From Agrobacterium tumefaciens str. B6 (GTDB taxonomy: Bacteria; Pseudomonadota; Alphaproteobacteria; Rhizobiales; Rhizobiaceae): DNA of 64,000 bases. The stretch lies in NCBI RefSeq assembly GCF_001541315.1, contig NZ_LMVK01000050.1, positions 62,001 through 126,000 of the forward strand, read 5' to 3'. A program made the position numbers and the translations under genes. This document shows positions 8,836 to 17,575 of this stretch, in pieces. The notes beneath the pieces were generated by a model, which saw only the letters and a list, made by a program, of their open reading frames with translations, did no database searches and was not told the origin of the DNA. The number at the start of each line of letters is the position of its first letter. Positions within the stretch are counted from its first letter, which is position 1.

Positions 8836-9723
8836 TCAGCTCTGCCGAACGCTGGCATACATCCCGGTGGTGCGGAATTCGCTCGGGTTGGTGCCGTAGA
8901 GCCTGCGGAAGACCTTGGAGAAATAATTCGGATCCTCGAAGCCGCAAAGCACGGACACCTCCTTGATGGGAATGTTCGCAGCCGAAGTGAGAAGCTTGGC
9001 TGCGCGGCGCAGGCGTCGTTGCAGCACAAATTCCGCTGGTGACAGGCCTTCGCTGGCCGTGAAGATGCGGGAGAAATGCGCACGGCTCAAACCCGCCACA
9101 TCAGCAAGGTCGCTGACCGAAAGCCGTTCACCGAGATGGCTGTCTATGTAGCTCAGCACCTGCTGCATCGTGCGATACTCGCCACCAAAGGAAGGGTGCG
9201 AACCGAAGACATCATCATAAAGCGTCATCGCCGCCTCATAAGCGACGGCTGAGGCGGCACCTGGTGTTTCCGCGCCATTGACGAGACGTGAGCAGCATTC
9301 GGCGAGGTGATCCACCGTCTCGGGCTTGAGTTTGAAGATCGGCCCGGTGACGGAGAGGATATTGCGGTGAATGCGCAACGCTTCCTCGCCATTCATGGAA
9401 ATCCAGAAGAATTCCCATTCCTTGCCTTCTTCCAGCCAGTAGCGGTGATTGTGGGGAATGAGCAGCAGCAGGGTTTCGCCCGGCCTCACCACATAGTGGC
9501 GGTTCTCGTAACGGAGATTGCCCTGTCCGGCGATGCAATATTGCAGCACGGTGAAAGGCGTCTGGCCACGCTTGCGCCCGTCCCAGTCGTAATTGCCACT
9601 GCTGCGGATTTCATAACCGCTGCTGGTCGGCATGGTGTGCAGCGTCTGGCGGCCGCGCGGCAGCGAGACGGTTCGCATGCATGGCCCCTGATCGATCAAA
9701 TCCTGCAGCACAAAATTACCCAT
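8836..9723 (-). CDS. AraC-family transcriptional regulator
   Basis: A 295-residue regulator with an N-terminal cupin-like sugar-sensing domain (around VRPGETLLLLIPHNHRYWLE, residue 80) and a C-terminal pair of helix-turn-helices (LSVSDLADVAGLSRAHFSRI and IPIKEVSVLCGFEDPNYFSK, residues ~195-285). It is divergent from the galactoside operon, with about 200 bases between the starts. In Sinorhizobium the homologous agp/melA locus has an AraC activator, AgpT, in this role; that parallel is from memory. An alternative start is the Met at 9678. Confidence 0.9.
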   Translation of the reverse strand: MGNFVLQDLIDQGPCMRTVSLPRGRQTLHTMPTSSGYEIRSSGNYDWDGRKRGQTPFTVLQYCIAGQGNLRYENRHYVVRPGETLLLLIPHNHRYWLEEGKEWEFFWISMNGEEALRIHRNILSVTGPIFKLKPETVDHLAECCSRLVNGAETPGAASAVAYEAAMTLYDDVFGSHPSFGGEYRTMQQVLSYIDSHLGERLSVSDLADVAGLSRAHFSRIFTASEGLSPAEFVLQRRLRRAAKLLTSAANIPIKEVSVLCGFEDPNYFSKVFRRLYGTNPSEFRTTGMYASVRQS

Positions 9724-9921
9724 GAAAGCATAATCCTTCTCTGGTTCTATCGAACTTTATACGCATAATCCCGATCCGAGGAGACAGCCAGCGGGATATT
9801 GTTGCTGAAAAATTGGGATGAAGGCCGGTTTTCCGGGATTTCTTACGGGTATTTTTCTGCAGCGCCATTTCATGATCCTTCGGCCCGTTTCACCCGTTCG
9901 ATTTGCAACAGAGGTGGCGTC

Positions 9922-11388
9922 ATGAGTTTCAAAATCGCTATTATTGGCGCAGGCAGCGTCGGTTTCACGAAAAAACTGTTCACCGATCTCCTGTGCGTGC
10001 CGGAGTTTCGCGACATCGAAGTCGCGCTGACGGATATCAGCCAGCACAATCTGGATATGATCAGGGCGATCCTCGACAAGGTGGTTGAGGCCAATGGTTT
10101 TCCGGTAAAGGTGACCGCGCATACGGACCGCCGTCGGGCGCTGGAGGGCGCGAAATACATCATCAGCTGCGTGCGGGTCGGTGGGCTCGAAGCCTATGCT
10201 GACGACATTCGCATTCCGCTGAAATACGGTATCGACCAGTGTGTGGGCGATACGATCTGCGCCGGCGGCATTCTTTATGGCCAGCGCAACATTCCGGTCA
10301 TTCTGGATTTCTGCAAGGATATTCGCGAAGTCGCGGCACCCGGCGCAAAATTCCTGAACTATGCCAACCCCATGGCCATGAATACCTGGGCGGCCATCGA
10401 ATATGGCAAGGTGGATACGGTCGGTCTCTGCCACGGCGTGCAGCATGGCGCGGAACAGATCGCCGAAATCCTCGGCGCGAAATCCCCCTCCGAACTCGAT
10501 TACATCTGCTCGGGCATCAACCACCAGACATGGTTCATCGATCTGAGGCTCAACGGCCGCAAGATCGGCAAGGATGAGCTGGTCGCGGCCTTCGAAGCGC
10601 ATCCGGTCTTTTCGCAGCAGGAGAAGCTGCGCATCGACGTGCTGAAGCGTTTCGGTGTCTATTCGACCGAAAGCAACGGCCATCTCTCCGAATATCTGCC
10701 GTGGTATCGCAAGCGCCCGGATGAAATCGCCCGCTGGATTGACATGTCCGACTGGATCCACGGCGAAACCGGCGGTTATCTGCGTCACTCCCCCGGGACG
10801 CGCAACGGGGTCGACACGGAGTTTCCGCAGTTCCTCGCTTCCGCCGCCAAGCCGATCGATCCGGCCAAGCGCTCCAACGAACATGCGAGCCATATTCTGG
10901 AAGCGCTGGAGACGGGGCGGGTCTATCGCGGCCATTTCAACGTCAAGAACAATGGCGTCATCAGCAATCTGCCGGCGGATGCCATCATCGAATCGCCCGG
11001 TTTTGTCGATCGTTTCGGCATTAACAGGGTGTCGGGTGTGACCCTGCCGGAAGCCTGTGCTGCCACCTGCATGGCCTCCATCAATGTGCAGCGCATGTCT
11101 GTCCATGCGGCGGTGAGCGGCGATATCGATCTGCTGAAGCTCGCCGTGCTGCATGACCCGCTGGTGGGCGCCGTCGCCACGCCGGAGGAGGTCTGGCAGA
11201 TGGTGGACGAGATGGTTGTCGCGCAGGCGCGCTGGCTGCCGCAATATGCCGATGCCGTTCCGGCGGCGAAGGATCGGCTGGCGAAATCAACCGTCAAGAC
11301 CCGCGACTGGGCCGGTGCCGCACGCCGCAACGTGCGTTCCATCGAGGAATTGCGGGCCGAGAAATCGGCGCTGAAAAAGGCTGTTTGA
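9922..11388 (+). CDS. Glycoside hydrolase family 4 protein (CHGV type)
   Basis: 488 residues from the ATG at 9922, preceded by GAGGTGG; the reading frame is open upstream but has no better start. The N-terminal Rossmann motif IAIIGAGSVGFTKKL binds NAD, which GH4 enzymes use together with Mn2+ and a redox-elimination mechanism. Further family marks are NYANPMAMNTWA and the metal/substrate motif LCHGVQHG. As I recall, CHG-x is found in alpha-glucuronidase-type GH4 enzymes and CHSV in alpha-galactosidases, so this one may not be an alpha-galactosidase. It is the first gene of the transporter operon that ends with a CHSV-type GH4 enzyme. Cytoplasmic; no signal peptide. Confidence 0.87.
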   Translation: MSFKIAIIGAGSVGFTKKLFTDLLCVPEFRDIEVALTDISQHNLDMIRAILDKVVEANGFPVKVTAHTDRRRALEGAKYIISCVRVGGLEAYADDIRIPLKYGIDQCVGDTICAGGILYGQRNIPVILDFCKDIREVAAPGAKFLNYANPMAMNTWAAIEYGKVDTVGLCHGVQHGAEQIAEILGAKSPSELDYICSGINHQTWFIDLRLNGRKIGKDELVAAFEAHPVFSQQEKLRIDVLKRFGVYSTESNGHLSEYLPWYRKRPDEIARWIDMSDWIHGETGGYLRHSPGTRNGVDTEFPQFLASAAKPIDPAKRSNEHASHILEALETGRVYRGHFNVKNNGVISNLPADAIIESPGFVDRFGINRVSGVTLPEACAATCMASINVQRMSVHAAVSGDIDLLKLAVLHDPLVGAVATPEEVWQMVDEMVVAQARWLPQYADAVPAAKDRLAKSTVKTRDWAGAARRNVRSIEELRAEKSALKKAV

Positions 11389-11496
11389 AGGAAAAGACAT
11401 GGGAACAGGTCGGGCGGCGAAAGGGAGTTCGCCGCCACGGCCAGAATGATCACAGAGGGTGGGCGCTCGAAGAGCTGCCATTTGGGAGGAATGACG

Positions 11497-13584
11497 ATGT
11501 TACTTCAACGCAAGATCGGTATCATCTCGGCACTGGGGATCAGTGTTTCGATGATCGCACTCAATGCGAATGCCTTCGAGACCGCCACGCCGCCCGAGCC
11601 GCCGCAATTTCCGGCCGAAGGCAAGATCAATTACGTGGCGCGCGACTCGATCCTCGAATTCAAGGCGCTGCCTGATTACAGCGAGCCGGACTGGGTCACT
11701 GAGAAATTCGAAAAGACCGGCAAGCTGCCGCCGCTGAAGGAACGCCTGCCGGAAGAACCACTCGTCTACAAGACCGGCAACATGCCTGACGGTATGGGCG
11801 TTTATGGCGATACCATGCGTCATGTGGTCGGCGGCCGGCCGGAGGGCTGGAACTATATTGCCGGCCAGAGCCAGGGCTGGGGCGGCATCGATATCGCCCT
11901 TTCCGAATGCCTGACGCGTACCGCGCCGCTTTTCCAGGTGGATGCCAAGGATACCGAACCGCTGCCCAATCTGGCGAAAAGCTGGGAATGGTCCGAAGAT
12001 GGTCACAAGCTGACGATGCATCTCGTCAAGGGGGCCAAATGGTCGGACGGCGAACCCTTCAACGCCGATGATGTGATATTCTATTGGGAAGATGCCGTCA
12101 TCGATCCCAATGTTTCACCGCTTGGCGGCGGCGCCTCGCCGGAGGCCTTTGGTGAAGGAACGACGCTGAAAAAGGTCGATGATTACACCGTCGAATGGAC
12201 CTTCAAGGCCGCTTTTCCCAAGCAATATCTCTACACCATGGCCTATCCGAGCTTCTGCCCCGGTCCGTCGCATATCTTGAAGCCCCAGCATCCGAAATAT
12301 TCCAAGAACACCTATAACCAGTTCAAGAACGCTTTCCCGCCTGAGTATATGAACATGCCGGTCATGGGCGCATGGGTGCCCGTGTCCTACCGGCCCGATG
12401 ATCTCATCGTTCTGCGGCGCAATCCCTATTACTGGAAGGTGGATGAAAAGGGCCAGCAGCTGCCCTATCTCAATGAGGTCCACTACAAACTTTCCACCTG
12501 GGCCGACCGCGATGTGCAGGCCGTTGCGGGCTCGGGCGATTTCTCAAACCTCGAACAGCCGGAGAATTTCGTCGCCTCGCTGAAACGCGCCGCAGATCCC
12601 AATGCGCCGGCCCGCCTTGCCTTTGGGCCGCGCCTCATCGGCTATAATCTGCAGATGAACTTTTCCGCCAATGGCTGGGGCAATCCGGATGAGCGCGGAC
12701 AGGCCATTCGTGAGCTGAACCGCAATGAGGTATTTCGCCAGGCGGTCACTTCCGCTCTCGATCGAAAGGCGATCGGCGACTCGCTTGTGAAGGGGCCTTT
12801 CACGGCGATCTATCCGGGCGGCGTTTCGTCTGGCACCAGCTTTTATGATCGCGCCTCCACGGTCTATTACCCCTTCAACCTCGAAGCCGCCAAGGCCTCG
12901 CTCGCCACAATCGGCCTGAAGGACACCGATGGCGATGGGTTCCTGAATTTCCCCAAGGAAACGCTCGGCGGCCGCAATGTCGAGATTACCCTTCTCGTCA
13001 ATAACGGCTACGCGACGGACAAGAGCCTTGCGGAAGGCCTCGTTGGCCAGATGGCGAAACTCGGCCTGCGCGTCGTCATCAACAGCCTCGATTCCAACCA
13101 GCGCGATGCCGCCCATTATGGCGGGCAGTTCGACTGGCTGGTTCGCCGCAACTCCACCGAGCTTTCCTCGGTGGTGCAGAACACCGAGCAGCTGGCGCCG
13201 GTCGGCCCGCGCACAAGCTGGAACCACCGCTCGCCCGAGGGCAAGGAACTTGACCTGATGCCGTTCGAGAAAGAGATGGCCGATCTGGTCCGCAAGTTCA
13301 TTTCCTCGCAGGACAATGCCGAGCGGGCGGAACTGATGAAGCAATATCAGAAGGTCTATACGCAGAACCTCTATACGATTGGCCTCACCGAATATCCCGG
13401 TGCGCTCATCGTCAACAAGCGGTTCTCCAACGTGCCGCAGGGTACGCCGATCTTCATGTTCAACTGGGCCGAAGATTCCATCATCCGTGAACGCCTGTGG
13501 GTCGCAGCCGACAAGCAGGGCAAATACGAACTCTTCCCGCAGCAGCTTCCCGGCAAGCCGGGTGAGGGCGGCCCGATCAACTAA
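11497..13584 (+). CDS. Family-5 ABC substrate-binding protein for galactosides (AgpA/MelB-like)
   Basis: About 695 residues, longer than typical peptide binders (~530). The ATG at 11497 sits six bases after GGGAGGA and gives a signal peptide (MLLQRKIGIISALGIS, cleavage near NAFE). It is a periplasmic protein of the OppA/DppA fold (SBP_bac_5), as in ALSECLTRTAPLFQVD and NLAKSWEWSEDGHKLTMHL. A mature N-terminal extension contains GKLPPLKERLP, also present in the second family-5 binder at 58379. The operon partners are two GH4 glycosidases, so the ligand is a sugar rather than a peptide. The homologous A. fabrum and Sinorhizobium proteins bind melibiose, raffinose-family sugars and, in A. fabrum, galactinol; this is recalled from the literature. 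Confidence 0.87.
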   Translation: MLLQRKIGIISALGISVSMIALNANAFETATPPEPPQFPAEGKINYVARDSILEFKALPDYSEPDWVTEKFEKTGKLPPLKERLPEEPLVYKTGNMPDGMGVYGDTMRHVVGGRPEGWNYIAGQSQGWGGIDIALSECLTRTAPLFQVDAKDTEPLPNLAKSWEWSEDGHKLTMHLVKGAKWSDGEPFNADDVIFYWEDAVIDPNVSPLGGGASPEAFGEGTTLKKVDDYTVEWTFKAAFPKQYLYTMAYPSFCPGPSHILKPQHPKYSKNTYNQFKNAFPPEYMNMPVMGAWVPVSYRPDDLIVLRRNPYYWKVDEKGQQLPYLNEVHYKLSTWADRDVQAVAGSGDFSNLEQPENFVASLKRAADPNAPARLAFGPRLIGYNLQMNFSANGWGNPDERGQAIRELNRNEVFRQAVTSALDRKAIGDSLVKGPFTAIYPGGVSSGTSFYDRASTVYYPFNLEAAKASLATIGLKDTDGDGFLNFPKETLGGRNVEITLLVNNGYATDKSLAEGLVGQMAKLGLRVVINSLDSNQRDAAHYGGQFDWLVRRNSTELSSVVQNTEQLAPVGPRTSWNHRSPEGKELDLMPFEKEMADLVRKFISSQDNAERAELMKQYQKVYTQNLYTIGLTEYPGALIVNKRFSNVPQGTPIFMFNWAEDSIIRERLWVAADKQGKYELFPQQLPGKPGEGGPIN

Positions 13585-13629
13585 AGCATTTCCAGAAAAA
13601 CCGGACCCCGGTTTCCGTCCGGAAATGCG
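13585..13629. repeat. Intergenic palindromic repeat, GCATTTCC family (copy 1)
   Basis: Directly after the binding-protein stop, GCATTTCC and GGAAATGC form outer arms around inner CCGGACC/GGTTTCCGTCCGG sequence. The reverse complement of 37563-37651 shows the same framework (AGCATTTCCAG...GTCCGGAAAATGCG), so this is one member of a dispersed family. It sits between the binding-protein and permease genes, where a hairpin could stabilise the upstream mRNA. Confidence 0.7.
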
Positions 13630-13728
13630 AATACCTTGAAGTACTCCTCCCGGAGAACACCCGGTACCGGTCGCGCGTGAAGCGCGGCCGGAGACACACG
13701 GCCCATCCAAACGGAGGAAGACCGTTCG

Positions 13729-14736
13729 ATGCTGAGATTCCTGACGATACGCATAGGCTCCGCTATTCCGGTGCTGCTGATCCTGAGCGTGGTGACATTC
13801 GCCATCATTCAGGCGCCGCCCGGCGATTATGCAGACTACATCCGCTCGCAGCTGATGAACCAGGGCGGGGCTTCCTTCGAACAGGCGGAAGCGCAGGCGC
13901 AGGCCTATCGTATCGAACACGGCCTCGATAAGCCGCTCGTCATTCAATATTTCAACTGGATCGGCGGCATCATCACCCGCGGCGATTTCGGTTACAGTTT
14001 CTATTACAACAAGCCGGTCGCCGATGTGGTTGGCGAACGCCTGCCGCGCACCATCGCGCTGGCGCTGGTCTGCCACATCTTCGCATCTGTTCTCGGCATC
14101 GCCTTCGGAATCTGGGCCGCTACGCGGCAATATTCCTGGGTCGACAACCTGCTCTCCACCATCGCCTTTCTCGGCATGACGATACCGCGTTTCCTGATGG
14201 CGCTGATCCTTGTTTATCTCATGGTGTTTCATTTCGATGTGTCTGAGATCGGCAGCTTCTTCTCGCCGCAATATGGCGGCGCGCCGTGGTCGTGGGGCAA
14301 GTTCGTTGATCTGGTCAGCCATGTCTGGCCGGTGGTCGCCATCGCCGTCTTCGGCGGCCTCGCCTACAACATGCGGGTGATGCGCGGCAATCTGCTCGAT
14401 ACGCTGAATGCGCAATATGTGGAAACGGCGCGCGCAAAGGGTCTTTCGGAAGGCGCGGTCATCATGCGCCATGCCGTGCCGAATGCGGTGCACCCGCTCG
14501 TCATGTATCAGGGCGTTGTGCTGCCCTATATGCTGAGCGGCGAAATCGAGACCGCCATCATCTTCGCATTGCCGACCGTCGGTCCGGCCATTGTCGGCTC
14601 CATGGCGGTGGGTGATGTCTATGTCACCGCGACCTTCATGATGGTGCTGGCCGCCACGCTGATCGTCGGCAACATCATCGCCGACATGCTGCTCGCCATG
14701 TTCGACCCGCGCGTTCGCGAATTCGGGAGGGCTTGA
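13729..14736 (+). CDS. ABC transporter permease, DppB type
   Basis: A 335-residue inner-membrane permease with an N-terminal segment typical of DppB/OppB (MLRFLTIRIGSAIPVLLILS, then a PPGDYADY-like periplasmic motif) and about six membrane segments. The coupling loop reads ETARAKGLSEGAVIMRHAVP near residue 235. It follows the binding-protein gene after a 144-base gap that holds a palindromic repeat, and it ends one base before the next permease start. Confidence 0.92.
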   Translation: MLRFLTIRIGSAIPVLLILSVVTFAIIQAPPGDYADYIRSQLMNQGGASFEQAEAQAQAYRIEHGLDKPLVIQYFNWIGGIITRGDFGYSFYYNKPVADVVGERLPRTIALALVCHIFASVLGIAFGIWAATRQYSWVDNLLSTIAFLGMTIPRFLMALILVYLMVFHFDVSEIGSFFSPQYGGAPWSWGKFVDLVSHVWPVVAIAVFGGLAYNMRVMRGNLLDTLNAQYVETARAKGLSEGAVIMRHAVPNAVHPLVMYQGVVLPYMLSGEIETAIIFALPTVGPAIVGSMAVGDVYVTATFMMVLAATLIVGNIIADMLLAMFDPRVREFGRA

Positions 14737-14737
14737 G

Positions 14738-15874
14738 ATGGTGGCCGTTGACAACATGAAGACCGAAACCACCGCCACACCCAAGCCTGAACGCGGCACG
14801 CAGGGCAACGAGTCCTATTTCGCCCTGGTATGGCGGCGTCTGAGGCGGTCCTTCACCGGCATGCTGGGGCTGGTGCTGGTCGTGCTCTTGATCCTGATCG
14901 CAATTTTCGCCGATTTCTTCGCGCCGATGAACCCGCTGGAAACCAATGCCAGCTTCTCGCCGCCGCAGGTGGTGCGTTTTTCTGACAAGGACGGCAATAT
15001 CAGCCCTTTCCCCCGGGTTTATGCGACTGCCGAGACCGAAGAACTCGATCCGGTGACGTTCCAGCCTATCGTCGGGCCGGACTACGACAATCCCGTCTAT
15101 CTCGGCTTCCTCGTCAAAGGCGCGGAATACAGGCTTTTGGGCCTCATCCCGATGAGCCGTCACTTCTTCGGCTCGACCGACGGCCAGCCGGTGCATTTTC
15201 TCGGAACCGACAAGTTCGGGCGCGATGTGCTGTCGCGCGCCATATACGGTTCGCGCATCTCGCTCGCGATTGCGCTTAGCGTCGTCGCCATCGTCACCGT
15301 CATCGGTACCAGTGTCGGCTTGATATCAGGGTATTTCGGCGGGCCGCTGGATGCCTGGGTGCAGCGTTTCGTGGAGGTGGTGCTCGCCTTTCCGCAATTG
15401 CCGCTTTATCTCGCGCTGACATCGCTCATTCCCGTCACCGCGCCGACCACCGTTTTCCTCGTCTTCGTGGTTGGCGTCATGTCGGCGCTCGGCTGGGCGC
15501 AGATGTCACGCGAGGTGCGCGGCAAGACGCTGGCGCTGGCGCGTATTGATTATGTCCGGGCGGCGATTGCCGTCGGGGCCACCGACCGGCGCATCATTTT
15601 CCAGCACATTCTGCCGAATGTGATGAGCCACGTGATCGTCGCCGTCACCCTGCATATTCCAAGCGTCGTGCTCTTGGAATCCTTCCTCGGTTTCCTCGGT
15701 TTTGCGGTGAAACCGCCGCTCATCTCCTGGGGGCTGATGCTGCAGGATACCGCGACCTATTCCGTCATCGGTTCCTATCCATGGATCCTCGCGCCGGTCG
15801 GTTTCGTGCTGGTCACAGTCTTCGCCTTCAACGCGCTGGGCGATGGCCTGCGCGATGCCGTCGATCCCTATTGA
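14738..15874 (+). CDS. ABC transporter permease, DppC type
   Basis: A 378-residue permease of the DppC/OppC type: a hydrophilic N-terminus, a first membrane segment at about residues 45-65 (MLGLVLVVLLILIAIFADF), then a long periplasmic segment to about residue 140 and five more membrane spans. The coupling loop reads YVRAAIAVGATDRRIIFQHI. The periplasmic insertion is longer than in typical DppC (~300 residues total) and is shared with the second importer's DppC-like subunit at 61446. It pairs with the preceding DppB-type subunit. Confidence 0.92.
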   Translation: MVAVDNMKTETTATPKPERGTQGNESYFALVWRRLRRSFTGMLGLVLVVLLILIAIFADFFAPMNPLETNASFSPPQVVRFSDKDGNISPFPRVYATAETEELDPVTFQPIVGPDYDNPVYLGFLVKGAEYRLLGLIPMSRHFFGSTDGQPVHFLGTDKFGRDVLSRAIYGSRISLAIALSVVAIVTVIGTSVGLISGYFGGPLDAWVQRFVEVVLAFPQLPLYLALTSLIPVTAPTTVFLVFVVGVMSALGWAQMSREVRGKTLALARIDYVRAAIAVGATDRRIIFQHILPNVMSHVIVAVTLHIPSVVLLESFLGFLGFAVKPPLISWGLMLQDTATYSVIGSYPWILAPVGFVLVTVFAFNALGDGLRDAVDPY

Positions 15875-15886
15875 GAGGAGCATGAC

Positions 15887-17554
15887 ATGGTAGCTAGCCA
15901 GAACAACGCCTACGCCCCCGCCATCCGCCTCGATGCCGATGATCGCAAGGACAATGCCATCATCGATGCCCGCAACATTGCCGTGACCTTCAAGGTGGAG
16001 CACGGAACGGTGGAGGCGGTGAAAGATATTTCCTTCCAGCTCTATCGCGGCGAGACGATTGCCATCGTCGGCGAGTCCGGTTCGGGGAAATCCGTCACGG
16101 CTCGCACCGTCATGGGCCTTCTGACGAAGCGGGCAACGATTTCGAAATCGGCAGTCGTGCGCTTCAACGGCGAGGACATCCTGAAATTCTCGTCACGCCA
16201 GCGCCGGGCGCTGCGTGGCAACCGGATTTCGATGATCTTTCAAGAGCCGATGAGTTCATTGAACCCGATCTATACGATCGGCAGCCAGATCGTCGAGGCG
16301 ATCCGGGTGCACTCGAAACTCAGCCGCAAGGAAGCCGAGGCGAGGGCGCTCGATCTTCTGCGGCAGGTGCAGATACCGGAGCCGGAAGCACGGCTGAAAC
16401 AATATCCGCACCAGCTTTCCGGCGGCCAGCGACAGCGTGTGATGATCGCCATGGCGCTCTCCAACGATCCTGATGTGCTGATTGCCGACGAACCCACCAC
16501 CGCGCTCGATGTGACGGTGCAGGCGCAAATCCTCAATCTCATCCGCGACCTGCAGAAGAAACGCGGCATGGCCGTGGTCCTCATCACCCATGACCTGACG
16601 ATCGTGAAGCAGTTTTCCGATTACGTTTACGTCATGCAGCATGGCGAGATGCGCGAACATAACACCACCGAACAGCTGTTTGCAGCACCGCAACATCCAT
16701 ATACGAAGAAGCTGCTCGCTTCCGAACCACAGGGAACGGCAAAGCCGCTGCCGGAGAATTCCGGCGTGCTGCTCACGGCAAGCGGCGTGCGCGTCTCCTT
16801 CATGATGCGTTATGGCGGGCTGTTCAAACCCGAATTGAAGGAACTGATCGCCGTCGACAGTCTCGGGCTCACCCTCAACAGGCACGAGACTTTAGGGCTC
16901 GTCGGTGAATCCGGTTCCGGCAAGACGACCTTCGGGCAATCGCTGCTGCGGCTGAACGAGCCGGTGGGCGGCGAGGTGATCTTTGACGGGGAGAGGGTGG
17001 ATGGCCGCTCCCGCGCTGAAATGCGGCCCCTGCGTTCGCGCATGCAGATCGTGTTTCAGGACCCCTTCGCATCACTCAATCCGCGCATGACAATCGGCCA
17101 GATCATCGAGGAAGGGCTGATCATCAACGGCCTTGGCCGGACCAAGGCAGAAAGGCTGGATCGGGTGCGTGATGCGCTGGAGGCGGCCGGCATGCCCGGT
17201 AACATCCTCTCACGTTTCCCGCATGAATTCTCCGGTGGCCAGCGCCAGCGCATCGCCATTGCGCGCGCCGTGGCGCTGGAGCCGGAATTCATCCTGCTCG
17301 ATGAGCCGACCTCGGCGCTCGATCTTTCCGTGCAGGCGCAGATCATCGATCTGCTGCGCAAGCTGCAGGATGAGCGGGGCCTGAGCTACCTGTTCATCTC
17401 CCACGACCTGAAAGTGGTCCGCGCGCTCTGCCACCGCGTCATCGTCATGCAGCGCGGGCAGATAGTCGAGCAAGGGCCTGTCGAGGATGTGCTGACAAAC
17501 CCAAAAACAGAATATACTCAGCGGCTTGTACGGGCCGCCTTCGAAATCGCTTGA
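15887..17554 (+). CDS. Fused double ATPase of the Opp/Dpp type (DppD-DppF)
   Basis: A 555-residue cytoplasmic protein with two complete ABC cassettes. First: Walker A GESGSGKS (~residue 64), signature LSGGQRQR, Walker [10 protein letters not shown]. Second: Walker A GESGSGKT (~342), signature FSGGQRQR, Walker B ILLDEPTS. In many Opp/Dpp systems these are two separate proteins; here one chain energises the two permeases. It starts 12 bases after the DppC-type gene with AGAGGAG as ribosome site. Confidence 0.93.
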   Translation: MVASQNNAYAPAIRLDADDRKDNAIIDARNIAVTFKVEHGTVEAVKDISFQLYRGETIAIVGESGSGKSVTARTVMGLLTKRATISKSAVVRFNGEDILKFSSRQRRALRGNRISMIFQEPMSSLNPIYTIGSQIVEAIRVHSKLSRKEAEARALDLLRQVQIPEPEARLKQYPHQLSGGQRQRVMIAMALSNDPDVLIADEPTTALDVTVQAQILNLIRDLQKKRGMAVVLITHDLTIVKQFSDYVYVMQHGEMREHNTTEQLFAAPQHPYTKKLLASEPQGTAKPLPENSGVLLTASGVRVSFMMRYGGLFKPELKELIAVDSLGLTLNRHETLGLVGESGSGKTTFGQSLLRLNEPVGGEVIFDGERVDGRSRAEMRPLRSRMQIVFQDPFASLNPRMTIGQIIEEGLIINGLGRTKAERLDRVRDALEAAGMPGNILSRFPHEFSGGQRQRIAIARAVALEPEFILLDEPTSALDLSVQAQIIDLLRKLQDERGLSYLFISHDLKVVRALCHRVIVMQRGQIVEQGPVEDVLTNPKTEYTQRLVRAAFEIA

Positions 17555-17575
17555 ATTCCAATGCCGGAGGTAGAC

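Noticed and set aside
12544-14808. 754-codon antisense frame across the galactoside transporter genes
   Set aside because: Overlaps three recognised genes on the other strand and contains no recognisable motif or ribosome site.
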